This document shows, one piece after another, positions 1 through 9,999 of a stretch of 64,000 nucleotides of DNA (position 1 is its first letter; every line of letters begins with the position of its first letter). The position numbers and the translations under genes were made by a program. Under the pieces are notes generated by a model, which saw only the letters and a list, made by a program, of their open reading frames with translations, did no database searches and was not told the origin of the DNA. Source of the DNA: Ariolimax columbianus (lineage: Eukaryota > Mollusca > Gastropoda > Stylommatophora > Arionidae). The stretch is from assembly GCA_036924085.1 (NCBI GenBank), contig JAVGWX010000012.1:29077901-29141900 (forward strand), in the 5' to 3' direction.

Positions 1-360
1 GTGAGAAATGTTGAATATAGAATTGTAAGAAATGTTAATAAAGACAAGTGAGAGATGTTTAATATAGAATTGTAAGAAATGTTAATAAAGACAAGTGAGA
101 AATGTTGAAGGCAGACAGGTGATAAATGTTGAATGCAGATAGATGCAAAATATTGAAAGTGGACAGGTTAGAACTTTTTAATATTGATGTGTGAGGTATG
201 TTGAATGTAGACATATTAGAAATGTTGAATAAAGACCGGATGAGAAATGTTGAAAAAAGACAGGCGAGAACTGCTAAATATAGGCAGGTGAGAAATTTTG
301 AATATAGACGTGTGAGAAATGTTGAATACAGACGTGTGAGAAATGTGAAATATGCATTGG
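1..360. repeat. degenerate 24-bp minisatellite, cut by window edge
   Basis: Tandem units of the form gtgagaaatgttgaataca followed by gacgt recur every 24 bp where they are clean (starts at 312 and 336). Towards the left edge they drift in length and sequence. The array begins outside the window. Both strands have short open frames only because the unit is stop-poor, so I do not call coding sequence. Confidence 0.8.
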
Positions 361-469
361 CAAGAAAAAATTGGATGCGAAAACAAGAAAAAAATGTTTT
401 CTCTTAATTTCTGCAACGTTCGTCCAATTGAACACCGTGTTGGCAGGGAAGAAGTGAAAGATAGCTCAT

Positions 470-1725
470 TGTATTAATGGGCCAGTTTCAGCTAGAGCAT
501 GTGCGTTTAGAGCAGGGGCGATCGGGCTGGCGACTCTGGGAATAAAGGTTGTCTGAATGCATGCCGTCACGTCACTAGGTCGACAAAGGAAACGAGGGGT
601 TTAGGTGGAAGACTTTGTCTGGTACAGGGATTGGATGGGAGGGGGGGGGGGGGTGGGAGGAGGGTGTTAGGAGCTGATGTGCGGGTTTGTAGCTGACTAC
701 TTTGGCGTTCCGAATTATCGTAATTGGGGGGGTTGGTGACAGTCAGAGGCCGCCACGACCAGCTGCGACATTTAGAATGGCAGGGATTCGGGGATAGGCA
801 TCCAATAAAAGTTAGCTGAGAGTAGTTCCGAATTAGAGTGATGGCTAAGTTAGACAACTAACAGATGACCATTGGACAGCCATGTTGTTGCTTGAGACTA
901 TAAAATACTCTGCGAAGTTGAACTTAGACTGGCTCGGAGAGCGACTGACAGGCTGTCAGGAGTCTGTGAGTGTGTGAATTTGCATGGTGACTAAACCAGC
1001 ATGCACCTCAGGTTTTGACCAGTCGTGCTATAGGTGTTTATGTTGGACAACCTGTGAACAGTAAGAGATTTGAATGTGTGTCGTAGGTGTAGCACACTTT
1101 GTTAACCGATTGTATGTGAATGCACAGATCGACTTAGTACAGGATCACATGTGATTATGTAATCCGACTATAAGTGACGTGATCTAAATACGTATCAATG
1201 CACAGATTTCCTAAGCATACGTGCATCGATTGTATGTTAATGTACAGCTCACCTGATTGAAGGTGACCTGAATATGTGTGAATGCACAGAACGACTGAGT
1301 ACGTAATCTGATCGTGAGTGCGAGTTTGCGATTATGTGTTGAGTTTGCAGACAAGGGGAGTGCAGCGGCAAGAGTCTGGGTATGATGTACTTGGAGGAAT
1401 CATCAAAGTTAGTGTTTTAAACCTCCTATGTATTTCAATACATATATTATGCTTATCTAGTTTAGTCGTACTGTGCTTTTTGTCAATATTGTTTTGTTTT
1501 AACGATTAATAAATGATAATGTTTTGTGTTATGACAGGATAGTGTTTACTGTGTTATTTCCCGTGTGAAGTCGTGTCGTGGTGTGTATACAAATTGTAAC
1601 TCTTTAGATAACTAAACTACTCTGCTAAACCTAGACTCTGCCATATATAGTATGTTGGTCCCAGTGACCAGGATATCTTTGATAGGATAAATACTACGCA
1701 ACTCTAAACGCCTTACGCTTCCACA
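470..1725 (+). mobile_element. LTR-like element, copy A (probable solo LTR)
   Basis: About 1.25 kb that aligns by eye along its length with the reverse complement of 53496-54721. Shared blocks include the start (cagtttcagc, then gggctggcgactctgg), aagactttgtctggtacagg, ttggacagcc followed by a TATA box, and an end of type ...cttacgcttccaca. The order of signals is that of an LTR: TG start, TATA box at 899-905, AATAAA at 1508-1513, CA end. A G-run lies at 642-654. No primer-binding site, polypurine tract or pol remnant is seen next to it, so a solo LTR is likeliest. I see no target duplication (tcat left, ctaa right), so the ends may be a few bases off or eroded. Any open frame inside is incidental. 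Confidence 0.65.
899..905 (+). promoter_or_regulatory. TATA box of LTR copy A
   Basis: TATAAAA in the context gagactataaaatactctg. The same position in the second copy (minus strand near 54335) reads gaaactatataatactagg, so a TATA-like box is kept in both copies. The function is inferred from position about 430 bp into the LTR and upstream of the AATAAA. Confidence 0.5.
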
Positions 1726-1924
1726 CTAAGTTTCAACATTTTCTAAAACCATGGACCATGTCCCTTCCTCGTTGCCTTCTCTTTGCCAACACTTAGCAAT
1801 ATACTGATTTCGAGTTGTGTAGACTAGAACCAGCTGACATGAGAAATTCGGGTTGAAGATACAGCATAGTGAATGAGCTGACAGTAGTCAGCGACATATT
1901 CCTGGATGCTTGCATCAGGGTCTG
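1726..1924. other. unassigned sequence between LTR and array
   Basis: About 200 bp with no recognised gene or element. The 34-bp array begins directly after it. Confidence 0.5.
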
Positions 1925-2410
1925 CGATCCAGACCTGACCAAGACTGTATTCCGACTCCAAACCAGACCTGACCAAGACTGTATTCCGCCTCCAAACCAG
2001 ACCAGACCAAGACTGTATTCCGCCTCCAAACCAGACCTGACCAAGACTGTATTCCGCCTCCAAACCAGACCTGACCAAGACTGTATTCCGCCTCCGAACC
2101 AGACCTGACCAAGACTGTATTCCGCCTCCAAACCAGACCTACCAAGACTGTATTCCGCCCTCCAAACCAGACCTGACCACGACTGTATACCGCCGCCGAA
2201 CCAGACCTGACCAAGACTGTATTCTGCCTCAAAACCAGACCTGACCAAGACTGTATTCCGCCTCCGAACCAGACCTGACCAAGACTATATTCCGTCTCCA
2301 TACCAGACCTGACCAAGACTGTATTCCGCCTCCAAACCAGACCTGACCAAGACTGTATTCCGCCTCCAAACCAGACCTACCAAGACTGTATTCCGCCCTC
2401 CAAACGCTAG
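1925..2410. repeat. 34-bp minisatellite
   Basis: About 14 units of the type ccagacctgaccaagactg plus tattccgcctccaaa. Spacing is 34 bp (unit marks at 1941, 1975 and 2009), with some 33-bp variants lacking the ga of ctgacc. Because 34 is not a multiple of 3, the same peptide rotates through three frames, so apparent proteins on the minus strand are artefacts. Confidence 0.95.
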
Positions 2411-3299
2411 TCCTGGAATTAGGCTGCAATAGTCTATTCTGGATAAGAGAATGTAGATCATAGTGGGAAAACAGACCCGGTACCAGGAAAAGCCAGATGA
2501 AAGCAGATGTGTCGGGCTGAAAGAAGCAGATATTGCAGCCGTCCTGTATAACTACGATATATCGTCATAACGACCTTTTCTGGCTGAAGATGTAATCCTT
2601 CTACACATGTAAGCATACTACTTTGTCGAGGTAGTTTAAGACTGTGCGATGCAATGGTCCTAGAAGCCAGGTTGGGGAAAGTATTACTCCTGGCTGGGCA
2701 TCCAACCGGCCATGTTTTTTTAAAGGGGCCACGCTAAAGAGCGGAGGAGCAGGTGGTACCCTATAGATGTAGCTGTAGAACCACACTGGTCAGTGGTATG
2801 TACTCTAAGCTACATTAATCCATCCCCAGCTCCTCAAAGGGTTAAATACATTATTATCTCGTTCTTAGTTGTGCGTCTTCTATCAGCAAGGCTCGATGCA
2901 TCTGCGCTTATCGGCCTGTTGCAACCAGTTTCAGCATGACATATTCTTGCGACGCAGTTTGCATCACTCATCGATCCCTATTCCTGAGCGAAGCTGCACG
3001 CAAGCTGCATATTTCCGTAGTTGCCAATTGGAGACGGAATATGGTATTGAATAGCTCTGGTCCGCTGATCCTGGCGGAAAGCAGTGAGCATTGAGCTTCT
3101 GACTGTTGTCATCTCTTTGAGCGTGTCCTCGGTACATGAATCCCATGTACAGCAGTTATAAACCATTAATTTTGTTTGAGTGAATTCGTATGTTCATTTT
3201 TCTATGTTCTTGCTTGGCTAACCATAAAGGACAGAGGTCTCAAACAACAGGACCAACAGGGCTTAACATGTGGCCTGCAATGTGAGGGGTAACGATTAT
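2411..3299. other. no gene; eroded SINE-tail fragment near 2490-2570
   Basis: At about 2490-2570, agcagatgtgtcgggctga and the bases after it resemble the shared 3' region of the (GAA)n-tailed SINEs elsewhere in the window, in + orientation and diverged. The rest is unrecognised, and the short open frames have no family resemblance I can name. Confidence 0.4.
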
Positions 3300-3848
3300 G
3301 CCTTCTAGATCAATCTCAATTCATGCCGAGACGAATATTTTCACTCGCATGTGATCATATCTCTATCTTATATGGTTTACAGGGTGTCCACCATTTGCAC
3401 GAATGAGCATAAGTGCAAGGATCTAGTTGTATGATGGAATAACCACCCCGTCAACTCTCTCTCCGAATCTCTAGAATTTTCTCCTGCATTTTCTTTTATA
3501 GATTCTTTACGTAGATCGAGAAAATCACATGACTATCGAGTGGTCCTCTCCAGTTTGCTGATTAGCCATCATTACAATTTGGTCCCACCCAATCTAGAAT
3601 CCCATTGGTTGCAATATCTATTGGTCTTTGTCACTTTAAATATGACAGCCTTCCGTGTGAGTAGCTATTGGCAATCTAAAAAATTACGACGTCTCGCATT
3701 TCTTGTCGACCTAGTGCCGACACCATCGACTGACCCTATTGTGACCTGGGCTCGTCCCCCAGCATTCAGGCAACTTTTGAATCCCGGAGAACACAGCCAC
3801 CAGCTCAATCTCCCTTGCCCTAAACGTGTATGCTTCACAGTGACTGGA
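3300..3848 (+). repeat. left arm of 549-bp inverted duplication
   Basis: This arm matches the reverse complement of 6972-7520 along its whole length with few mismatches. Both arms keep an open stretch of about 75 codons, but I count roughly seven amino-acid-changing and two silent differences across it. That is not the pattern of a conserved protein, so I treat it as non-coding repeat. The right arm, read on the + strand, begins cagttccagtcac...cgtttagggcaaggg. This resembles the start of LTR copy A (cagtttcag...cgtttagagcagggg), so both arms may be a diverged LTR U3 of the same superfamily. Confidence 0.85.
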
Positions 3849-4129
3849 GGCATATTTACCAGGTTCTTAAAGCGATTTACTCGCCTGAGTGCAACCAGAG
3901 TCCAAAAATGGAAATAAATAATGGTTACACTGTAACCTGCCAGACATGTTGTAAGAGACAGCAATGGCGGTTTGTACATGGAGCTGGCTACATCGTCCTG
4001 AAGTAAACGTCTGCTACTGAGAAAACTTCAACAAATATAAACGGGTCAACGTCTGATGATCTGGCACGTATGTGTTGGATATCTATGCCCTACATGGAGC
4101 TGAGCAGAGTTTTAGTTTTGAAATAACTA
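3849..4129. other. unassigned sequence inside the inverted duplication
   Basis: No recognised gene, SINE or array in this stretch between the left arm and the 25-bp minisatellite. Confidence 0.5.
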
Positions 4130-4446
4130 ACTTAACTTGACTCGAATACAAGATCATTAACTTGACTCGAATACAAGATCATTAACTTGACTCGAATACA
4201 AGATCATTAACTTGACTCGAATACAAGATCATTAACATGACTCGAATACAAGATCATTAACTTGACTCGAATACAAGATCATTAACTTGACTCGAATACA
4301 AAATCATTAACTTGACTCGAATACAAGATCATTAACTTGACTCGAATACAAGATCATTAACTTGACTCGAATACAAGATCATTTACTTGACTCGAATACA
4401 AGATCATTAACTTGACTCGAATACAAGATCATTAACTTGACTCGAA
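4130..4446. repeat. 25-bp minisatellite
   Basis: About 13 near-identical units of gactcgaatacaagatcatt plus aactt at exact 25-bp spacing (4141, 4166 and so on), with only a few single-base variants. The array ends in a short dyad, cggac...gtccg, at about 4448-4477. Confidence 0.97.
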
Positions 4447-4754
4447 GCGGACTTCTCCTTTAACTCGTGAGGTCCGCAGGGGAAAGGAGTCTGAAGCCAC
4501 TTATTCAGTCAATGTATTTTCAACCAGTCCAGGAACGTTTCAGTTTACCCATCTGTAAATATTCATTATTTTTATAGTTCAGAAAGACAGGGTTTAGAGG
4601 AATATAAGTTGTCACCCAACTTCGGAACAAGCTGAGACACCGTATAATTACGCGAATAGCACGTCTCCTGGGACAAGAGTCACTCATATGGAACAGTTTG
4701 CACATTACCATGTCTTTATGAATACATTCAAAAGTGAGAAAGCATCAGCGATAT
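4447..4754. other. unassigned sequence
   Basis: No gene recognised. It lies between the 25-bp minisatellite and the tgtta-rich tract. Confidence 0.5.
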
Positions 4755-5252
4755 ATTTGTTATGTTATCTTATGTTATATCATGTTAAGGTATACTATGG
4801 TGCGGCATACTATGTTATGTTATGTTTTGGTTATGTTATGTTATATTATGTTAGGCATGTTATGTTGTTATGTTATGGTATGAAATATTATGGTATGGCA
4901 TTTTTATGATACTGTACGTTTTGGTATGTATTGGTATAGTATATTATGATATGTATGGTTTTGTTATGTTATGTTATATTATGTTATATTATATTATGTT
5001 AGGTGTGTTATGGTATGTTATGGTATGTTTTGGTATAGTATGGTATGGCATGTTATGTTATGGTATGGTATGGTATGTTATGTTTTGATGTTATGTTGTG
5101 GTATGTTATTAAATGACAAGTTGTGTTATGTTATGATATGACAATTTATCGTGTGTTATATTATGATATGGTATAGTAAGATATGATAAGATATGATAAG
5201 TTATGATAAGTTATGATAAGTTATGTTATATTATATTATGTTATGTTTTGGC
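4755..5252. repeat. degenerate TGTTA/TGGTA pentamer tract
   Basis: About 500 bp of imperfect atgttatgttatggtatg repeats, almost without C on the + strand. It is simple-sequence DNA, and open frames made of Y, V, M and L are by-products of composition. Confidence 0.85.
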
Positions 5253-5335
5253 TTGGTAGAGCATGTGGCCTAGGGATTGTAAACAAGCTTGCAATTCAAA
5301 CAGACCGGGTTCAAATCACGCTGGCTCTGTTTAAC
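5253..5335 (+). mobile_element. tRNA-like SINE head (probable)
   Basis: A tRNA-type internal promoter is visible: an A-box-like gtggcctaggg, then a B-box-like gggttcaaatc about 45 bp downstream. The rest does not fold into a convincing tRNA cloverleaf, so a tRNA-derived SINE remnant is more likely than a tRNA gene. Confidence 0.4.
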
Positions 5336-5814
5336 AAGTCGGGTGCGTCGTGTTTTGCAGCCAGAGAGGTTTGAACTTCAACTTTTACTACAACCTGCCA
5401 TTTTATTGTCCTTTTCAGGATGCATGAAAGAGTAAGCAAACTCACTGAGGGCAATAAGCAACAACAACATGAGTCTACCTTTGCCTGACTCACCTTTACC
5501 TTAACTATATACCAGCGCTTCAAATATCCACATACATATAATGCATACATTGATCTCACATATCGTGTCCAAGCCATCAATGATAGCATTCATTCAATGA
5601 AAGGAGCAATGTTTTGATCAGTCTTAATTAGTCAGGCTTTGATACTTGTCTCAGTACAGACTCTACCGGCGGCTGTCAACATCTTCATGCATGTGAATGG
5701 AGCTGTGATGTATTGTACGGGTACTTAACATACGTGTGGGTCACAGCGTTTGTCTTCTATCGATCACTGCCCTTTATGAGACCAAACTGAATGCAAACAC
5801 TTTATTTCAAGCTA
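5336..5814. other. unassigned sequence
   Basis: Nothing recognised except possible continuation of the SINE body after the tRNA-like head. It contains short runs such as caacaacaac. Confidence 0.4.
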
Positions 5815-6545
5815 CGTTACTGTATGTTACATTACAATATGGTCACTATTTATGTTACATTGCGTCTTGCTACTTTATGTTATATTGCCTTACGATTAGT
5901 ATATGCGTAGTGGTAGAGCACTCGCGTTTTATGGCGAAGGTACAAGTTTCAGCTCCCGTTACAAGTTTTCCCCTGTTGACACAGTTGTAAATGCGTATAT
6001 GTCAAACAGTTAGGGAAGGAAAAAGGCAACAAGGAAGAGAACCCAACCTTATATATAAGATGTGTCTTAGTACAATGATATCTCTATCACGTTATTCCTT
6101 GATTTCTTGATTTATGTGATACTATATTTAACCTTATGTTGATAGCTACATTATGTTATTTGATTTTATGGTAAAATAAGTTATTGCAATTTATATTCAA
6201 TTACGTTATGTTATTTTACGTGGCACTACATTTTGTTACTTTATCATTATGTTATTTTGTTACATTACACTATGTTGTTTATGTTACCTTACATTATGCT
6301 ATATTATATTACATTACATTATATCATTTTATGTCACATTAAGTTATGTTATTATGTATTACATTAATTTATGTTATTGTATGTCATATTACATTATGCT
6401 ATTTTATATCACATAATATTGATTTATTTTATCGTACATTGCATTGTTATTTATGTCACATTATGTTTTATTATTTTATTTTATATTACGTGATATTATT
6501 ATGTTACATTGTGTTATTTTATGTTACATTACGTTGTTACTTTTA
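5815..6545. repeat. degenerate TTACATTATGTTATT tract
   Basis: AT-rich degenerate 5-bp-based repeat (ttaca, ttatg, ttttatg), a second such tract between the arms of the inverted duplication. It is interrupted at about 5890-6160 by non-repeat DNA that includes a weak tRNA-like stretch (gtggtagagcactcgcg). Confidence 0.75.
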
Positions 6546-6789
6546 TAATCGGTTGCACTGTCACGACTAGCAATAATTAGACAGGCGGTCAATGATTGAT
6601 TTCAAAGTTTCAGTTGTCTCCATTTAATGCCTCAACTATCTGTGTTTCAAATGAGGATTTAATTTCATTCATTACCGTAAGCTCAGCATGGCCAGCACTC
6701 CCACACAAGTAATTGAAGTTTGAATTCCAGCACTTTCCTTTCCGCTAACCCATGCACAAGCAGGATAGCAGGTCCACACAACCAAATAA
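6546..6789. other. unassigned sequence
   Basis: No gene or repeat family recognised before the 47-bp array. Confidence 0.4.
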
Positions 6790-6971
6790 AAGTGTACGGT
6801 CTCTCTGTCTGCTATCCATTGTGAGACAGTTCCAGTAGTGAGGTCTCTATGTCTGCTATCCATTTCTGTGAGACAGATCCAGTAGTGAGGTCTCTATGTC
6901 TGCTATCCTTTTCTGTGAGACAGATCTAGTAGTGAGGTCTCTATGTCTGCTATCCTTTTCTGGGAGACAGT
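6790..6971. repeat. 47-bp tandem array at the LTR-like arm start
   Basis: About four imperfect units of gtgagacagatccagtagtg plus aggtctctatgtctgctatc. The unit contains the gagacagttccagt motif that begins the adjacent right arm (6972-7520), so the array appears to have grown from that boundary. Confidence 0.8.
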
Positions 6972-7520
6972 TCCAGTCACCGTGAAGCATACACGTTTAG
7001 GGCAAGGGAGATTGAGCTTGTGGCTGTATTCTCCGGGATTCAAAAGTTGCCTGAATGCTGGGCGACGAGCCCAGGTCCCAATAGGGTCAGTCGATGGTGT
7101 CGGCACTAGGTCTACAAGAAATGCGAAACGTCGTAATTTTTTAGATTGCCAATAGGTACTCACACGGTAGGCTGTCATATTTAAAGTGACAAAGACCAAT
7201 AGCTATTGCAACCAATGGGATTCTAGATTGGGTGGGACCAAATTATAATGATGGCTAATCAGCCAGCTGGAGAGGACCACTCGATAGTCATGTGTTTTTC
7301 TCGATCTACGTAAAGAATTTATAAAATAAAATGCAGGAGGAAATTCTAGAGATTCGGAGAGAGAGTTGACGGGGTGGTTATTCCATCATACAACTAGATC
7401 CTTGCACTTATGATCATTGGTGCAAATGGTGGACACCCTGTAAACCATATAAGATAGAGATATGATCACATGCGAGTGAAAATATTCGTCTCGGCATAAA
7501 TTGAGATTGATCTAGAAGGC
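6972..7520 (-). repeat. right arm of 549-bp inverted duplication
   Basis: Reverse complement of 3300-3848. The two arms enclose about 3.1 kb of array and AT-rich DNA. An intact 98-codon frame on the minus strand mirrors the left arm's frame but shows no sign of protein-level constraint. Confidence 0.85.
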
Positions 7521-7579
7521 AGTCCGACTGTTCTCCAGCACCATCGCAGGTGTGTAATGGAAGCATAGTGGCCCTTCTA

Positions 7580-7950
7580 CGATCGAAGTCTCTTGGCAAA
7601 GCGAGTCCATCCAGAATCCTGGGATGTAATCCCTAGTCTCTTGATCGGGGCAAAATGGGTTCTTCCTGAATCCTGGGAAATATCCTGAAGTCTCTTGGCA
7701 AACGGGGTTCTTCCTGAATCATGGAATAATATCCCGACGTCTTTTGGCAAAAGAGGTTCTTCCGGAATCATGGGATAATATCCCGACGTCTCTTAGCAAA
7801 AGAGGTTTTTCCTGAATCATGGGATAATATCCTGACGTCTCTTAGCATAAGAGGTTCTTCCTGAATCCTGGGAAATATCCCGACGTCTTTTGGGAAAAGG
7901 GGTTCTTTTTTAATCCTGCGATAGAATCCCGAAGTGTCTTGTCTCGCACG
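7580..7950. repeat. 49-bp tandem array
   Basis: About seven units of the type cccgacgtcttttggcaaaa plus gaggttcttcctgaatcatg. Clean spacing is 49 bp (7733 to 7782), and the first and last units are degenerate. No coding signal. Confidence 0.9.
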
Positions 7951-8214
7951 GTCAGCCCAGGCGGTGGTCGGCAGATTCATACCCACCTAAACGACGGACA
8001 GAAGAATGGCACAGGACAAATGAGTTAGCGTTAGCTAGAACCACTAAGCTGTAGCGAGATAGTAGTAGAGCTCATGAAATGTGTTATTGCAGATATAGAC
8101 TTAGAATCTGGGTACTTTAGTTTACGGAGGCAACATCAACAGCTAATTGTTTGGATCATCCGTGTTAGATTAAAATACTTTTAGGTTAGTAGTTCTTTTT
8201 CTTATGTTGTAGTT
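7951..8214. other. unassigned sequence
   Basis: No gene recognised. By position it could be LTR-internal DNA, since LTR-like 5' sequence lies before it and LTR-like 3' sequence after it, but I cannot align it convincingly. Confidence 0.35.
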
Positions 8215-8435
8215 ATGTGGATTCCGTGCCGAAGTGGTTAAGCCGTCGGCCTCGTGATCTGGTGGTGTGGGTTCGACTCCGGACTCCGTCGTCTTTTTCA
8301 CAGGTGCTTGATGCGGTCCCCTGCATCTCGTAGTAGCACTCTAGTCGTCTTGTCCTTGACTTGCCACTGGGGTCTGGCGGCACGAGATGAGAGAGTGAGG
8401 ATAAAAAGTAGCGCAGTTAATCCTTACTTAAAATA
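8215..8435 (+). mobile_element. tRNA-derived SINE-like insertion
   Basis: Head with A box tgccgaagtggttaagc and a clear B box gggttcgactcc, 40-odd bp apart, resembling a Leu/Ser-type tRNA. The intervening stem and loop do not match a full tRNA, and SINE-like body sequence follows, so a functional tRNA gene is unlikely. The 3' end is not well defined. Confidence 0.45.
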
Positions 8436-8504
8436 GCGCTAGCAAAATTAATTATGCCATCATCGTCTACGATGGACGATGACCTTTGCCCGAGTTATGA
8501 AACA

Positions 8505-8640
8505 ATTATTCATGCAAATAAATGATATTATTCTGTCTTAATGGCTAACGATAATGTTAGTGTTTTCTGTGATTGAAGTCGCGTCGTGTAGTATTTGTTA
8601 TAAGTCAGTAAACTTTTAGATAACTACCCAGGTAAGACAG
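8505..8640 (+). mobile_element. LTR 3' end (third copy of the LTR family)
   Basis: Resembles the last part of LTR copy A. AATAAATGATA is followed by aatgttagtgtttt, then gtgattgaagtcgcgtcgtgt, then cttttagataacta, in the same order as 1508-1610. This end flows directly into the 37-bp array: its last bases (aactacccaggtaagacag) are the first diverged array unit. Confidence 0.6.
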
Positions 8641-9998
8641 CCCTGCTACATCTGCAGTAACTACTCAGCTAAGACAGCCCTGCTACATCTGCAGTAACTA
8701 CTCAGCTAAGACAGCCCTGCTACATCTGCAGTAACTACTCAGCTAAGACAGCCCTGCTACATCTGCAGTAACTACTCAGCTAAGACAGCCCTGCTACATC
8801 TGCAGTAACTACTCAGCTAAGACAGCCCTTCTACATCTGCAGTAACTACTCAGCTAAGACAGCCCTGCTACATCTGCAGTAACTACTCAGCTAAGACAGC
8901 CCTGCTACATCTGCAGTAACTACTCAGCTAAGACAGCCCTGCTACATCTGCAGTAACTACTCAGCTAAGACAGCCCTGCTACATCTGCAGTAACTACTCA
9001 GCTAAGACAGCCCTGCTACATCTGCAGTAACTACTCAGCTAAGACAGCCCTGCTACATCTGCAGTAACTACTCAGCTAAGACAGCCCTGCTACATCTGCA
9101 GTAACTACTCAGCTAAGACAGCCCTGCTACATCTGCAGTAACTACTCAGCTAAGACAGCCCTGCTACATCTGCAGTAACTACTCAGCTAAGACAGCCCTG
9201 CTACATCTGCAGTAACTACTCAGCTAAGACAGCCCTGCTACATCTGCAGTAACTACTCAGCTAAGACAGCCCTGCTACATCTGCAGTAACTACTCAGCTA
9301 AGACAGCCCTTCTACATCTGCAGTAACTACTCAGCTAAGACAGCCCTGCTACATCTGCAGTAACTACTCAGCTAAGACAGCCCTGCTACATCTGCAGTAA
9401 CTACTCAGCTAAGACAGCCCTGCTACATCTGCAGTAACTACTCAGCTAAGACAGCCCTGCTACATCTGCAGTAACTACTCAGCTAAGACAGCCCTGCTAC
9501 ATCTGCAGTAACTACTCAGCTAAGACAGCCCTGCTACATCTGCAGTAACTACTCAGCTAAGACAGCCCTGCTACATCTGCAGTAACTACTCAGCTAAGAC
9601 AGCCCTGCTACATCTGCAGTAACTACTCAGCTAAGACAGCCCTTCTACATCTGCAGTAACTACTCAGCTAAGGCAGCCCTGCTACATCTGCAGTAACTAC
9701 TCAGCTAAGACAGCCCTGCTACATCTGCAGTAACTACTCAGCTAAGACAGCCCTGCTACATCTGCAGTAACTACTCAGCTAAGACAGCCCTGCTACATCT
9801 GCAGTAACTACTCAGCTAAGACAGCCCTGCTACATCTGCAGTAACTACTCAGCTAAGACAGCCCTTCTACATCTGCAGTAACTACTCAGCTAAGACAGCC
9901 CTGCTACATCTGCAGTAACTACTCAGCTAAGACAGCCCTGCTACATCTGCAGTAACTACTCAGCTAAGACAGCCCTGCTACATCTGCAGTAACTACTC
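8620..9998. repeat. 37-bp minisatellite, about 37 copies
   Basis: Very homogeneous units (aactactcagctaagacagc plus cctgctacatctgcagt) at exact 37-bp spacing. The few variants include ccctt for ccctg near 8828, 9310, 9642 and 9863, and one aaggcag. The first unit differs and grades into LTR-type sequence, which suggests the array grew from an LTR end. The homogeneity points to recent amplification or gene conversion. No coding role. Confidence 0.97.
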
Positions 9999-9999
9999 A

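Noticed and set aside
470..1725. Full-length LTR retrotransposon starting at copy A
   Set aside because: No primer-binding site, gag or pol downstream; only LTR sequence is present.
3540..3917. 125-codon frame shared by the two inverted arms, looking conserved
   Set aside because: Differences between arms are mostly amino-acid-changing (about seven to two by hand count), so no selection on protein is evident.
8222..8300. Possible functional tRNA gene (A and B boxes)
   Set aside because: Acceptor and anticodon stems do not form; SINE-like body follows. The same applies at 5253, 26187, 46892 and 52966.
8620..9998. CRISPR-like appearance of a regular array
   Set aside because: No unique spacers; units are directly tandem, in a eukaryotic transposon-rich setting.
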